A stretch of 7,702 nt of DNA from an uncultured Bacteroidales bacterium (GTDB lineage: Bacteria; Bacteroidota; Bacteroidia; Bacteroidales; UBA932): positions 1 to 7,702 of the forward strand of contig CAMZCW010000107.1 in assembly GCA_947305045.1 (NCBI GenBank), written 5' to 3'. Positions within the stretch are counted from its first letter, which is position 1. Each line of letters begins with the position of its first letter. Below, piece by piece: positions 6,587 through 7,702 of the stretch. The notes beneath the pieces are model-generated. The model did no database searches. It worked only from the letters and a program-made list of their open reading frames with translations, and was not told where the DNA came from. Both the position numbers and the translations under genes were made by a program.

Positions 6587-7586
6587 CAGACTCCTTCTTT
6601 TTTTGCTGCCGATATGCCTTTTGGCCTGCCGTCAGCGTCCCGCACAAACGGAGACGCAGATGGAGTACGCCCAGTGGTTCAGCGTTACGGAAGAGGGGAG
6701 TGTGGTGGTCTTTTCACCCTCCGGTGCCGCTCCGGATACCCTCAAAGGGCCTTTCGGCCGGCTGGTATGCATGTCTTCCTCCTATGTGGGCTATCTGGAG
6801 GCCATCGGGGCCGATGAAACCGTAGTGGCCGTCTCCGGCCTGGATTATCTGGGCAATGAGGCGGTGAAGGAAAGTGCAGTGGAAGTTGGGTACGACGCCG
6901 CCCTAAACTACGAAGCCATCCTGCAGACCCGTCCGGACCTGTTTTTGACTTATGCCGTTTCCGCTGCGGAGCCGCCTTATCTGGCCAAACTCAAAGATCT
7001 GGGCGTTCGCTGTGTAATCCTGAGCGAGCATCTGGAAAACCATCCCCTGGCCCGGGCGGAATATGTGAAATTCTTCGGTGCCCTCACCGGTCACCCTCAG
7101 GAAGCGGATTCCGTGTTTACCGCCGTAAAGGACCGCTATCTTTCACTGGTGCAGGAGCCGTCTGTCCGCAAAAAAGTGCTCATCAACATCCCTTACGCCG
7201 ATATCTGGTACATCCCAGGGGCCGATAATTACATGGCGCAGCTGGTCCGGGATGCCGGCGGGGACCTGCTGGGCTCGGAGCCCGGAAAGACGGAATCCGG
7301 CACCATCGGCCTGGAGCAGGCCTATGCCTATGCCCAGGAGGCCGATGTCTGGCTGAACCCCGGCTGGTGCCGCACGCGTGAGCAGCTCCGGAGCGTCCAC
7401 CCGCTCTTTGAGCATTTCTCCGTCCTGGAGAAGTCCGTCTGGAACAACACCCTGCAAACCACTTCCGGCGGCGGCAACCGCTTCTGGGAAACCGGCCCCG
7501 TCCATCCGGACTGGATCCTGGAGGACCTGGTGCACATTTTCTCCGCCACCCCTTGGGACATGCACTATTTCTTCCCCTTGGAGTAG
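6570..7586 (+). CDS. btuF: BtuF-like periplasmic-binding lipoprotein (Peripla_BP_2 family)
   Basis: Substrate-binding subunit of an ABC importer for cobalamin or a related metal chelate, anchored by lipid on the periplasmic side. The 338-residue protein has a lipoprotein signal peptide with lipobox LLAC and modified cysteine C20. The two-lobed fold of this family is visible. The N-terminal lobe carries RLVCMSSSYVGYLEAIGA (64-81) and YEAILQTRPDLFLTY (114-128). A helical linker spans about 156-195. The C-terminal lobe carries VLINIPYADIWYIPGADNY (203-221), LVRDAGGDLLG (225-235) and DVWLNPG (259-265), ending HPDWILEDLVHIF (312-324). The start ATG at 6570 sits about 15 bases after the predicted transcription start. 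It diverges from btuB. The permease and ATPase subunits do not follow directly. The family also serves heme and siderophores, so the cobalamin role rests on context. Confidence 0.82.
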   Translation: MPAFPNRLLLFLLPICLLACRQRPAQTETQMEYAQWFSVTEEGSVVVFSPSGAAPDTLKGPFGRLVCMSSSYVGYLEAIGADETVVAVSGLDYLGNEAVKESAVEVGYDAALNYEAILQTRPDLFLTYAVSAAEPPYLAKLKDLGVRCVILSEHLENHPLARAEYVKFFGALTGHPQEADSVFTAVKDRYLSLVQEPSVRKKVLINIPYADIWYIPGADNYMAQLVRDAGGDLLGSEPGKTESGTIGLEQAYAYAQEADVWLNPGWCRTREQLRSVHPLFEHFSVLEKSVWNNTLQTTSGGGNRFWETGPVHPDWILEDLVHIFSATPWDMHYFFPLE

Positions 7587-7609
7587 TTTTTATAAAATGC
7601 TTATATTTG
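7578..7609 (+). promoter_or_regulatory. Promoter of the gene at the right edge
   Basis: TTG (7578-7580), a 21-base spacer and TATATTTG (7602-7609) match the Bacteroidota promoter. The -33 element lies in the last codons of the btuF-like gene. A start around 7614 would leave a leader of only a few bases before the ATG at 7617. A TTTTATAAAA palindrome sits in the spacer (7588-7597). Confidence 0.6.
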
Positions 7610-7616
7610 CAGCGTT

Positions 7617-7702
7617 ATGCGTAAGACGATACAAATAGTTCTCCTTCTCCTTGCACTGGCGGCACCGCTGGGGCTTCGGGCGCAGGAGGCGGCCAGAAAG
7701 GC
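7617..7702 (+). CDS. Start of an exported protein, cut off by the window edge
   Basis: Only 28 full codons are visible. They encode a classic Sec signal peptide: a basic MRK start, a hydrophobic core (IVLLLLALAAPLG) and a likely signal peptidase I site after LRA, at RA-QEAARK. No lipobox cysteine is seen, so this is probably a periplasmic or outer-membrane protein rather than a lipoprotein. It is not the beginning of a BtuC-type permease, which would be the common neighbour of btuF. Function cannot be assigned from this much sequence. Confidence 0.7.
   Translation, partial: MRKTIQIVLLLLALAAPLGLRAQEAARK

Noticed and set aside
1..7702. CRISPR arrays, insertion sequences, tRNA or rRNA genes
   Set aside because: No regularly spaced repeats, transposase motifs, terminal inverted repeats or structural-RNA signatures were seen on either strand.

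Overview
The window reads as a chromosomal segment from a fairly GC-rich member of the Bacteroidota, most likely the order Bacteroidales. Three signs support this. Exact copies of the Bacteroidota -7 promoter element TAnnTTTG sit just upstream of six genes. AT-rich leaders without a Shine-Dalgarno sequence precede the starts. The fructose-bisphosphate aldolase has strongly Bacteroides-like sequence. No mobile element, CRISPR array, tRNA or rRNA was seen.

Left part (1-3349), core metabolism. A minus-strand operon holds gmk (guanylate kinase) and nadD (nicotinate-nucleotide adenylyltransferase, cut by the left edge), joined by an ATGA stop/start overlap. Diverging from it on the plus strand is fba (class II fructose-bisphosphate aldolase). 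One base after fba comes a gene for a lipoprotein of the alpha/beta-hydrolase (esterase/PHB-depolymerase-like) fold. The gmk and fba promoters overlap, with their -7 boxes only 2 bp apart.

Middle (3350-3471). A 122-bp gap between converging genes carries two hairpins, probably terminators serving both directions.

Right part (3472-7586), a vitamin B12 (corrinoid) capture locus. On the minus strand lie a BtuB-like TonB-dependent receptor and, 34 bp downstream, a surface beta-propeller lipoprotein of the YncE/DUF5074 type that resembles BtuG. Diverging on the plus strand is a BtuF-like periplasmic-binding lipoprotein. The likely pathway is capture at the cell surface by the propeller, TonB-driven entry through the barrel, then hand-off in the periplasm to the binding protein for an inner-membrane ABC importer not seen here. 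The substrate is inferred from family and context. The btuB/btuF gap is only 55 bp, holds two interlocked promoters with full -33 and -7 elements, and has no room for the cobalamin riboswitch often found at such loci.

At the right edge (7617-7702) a new plus-strand gene begins with a signal peptide, behind its own promoter and with almost no leader.
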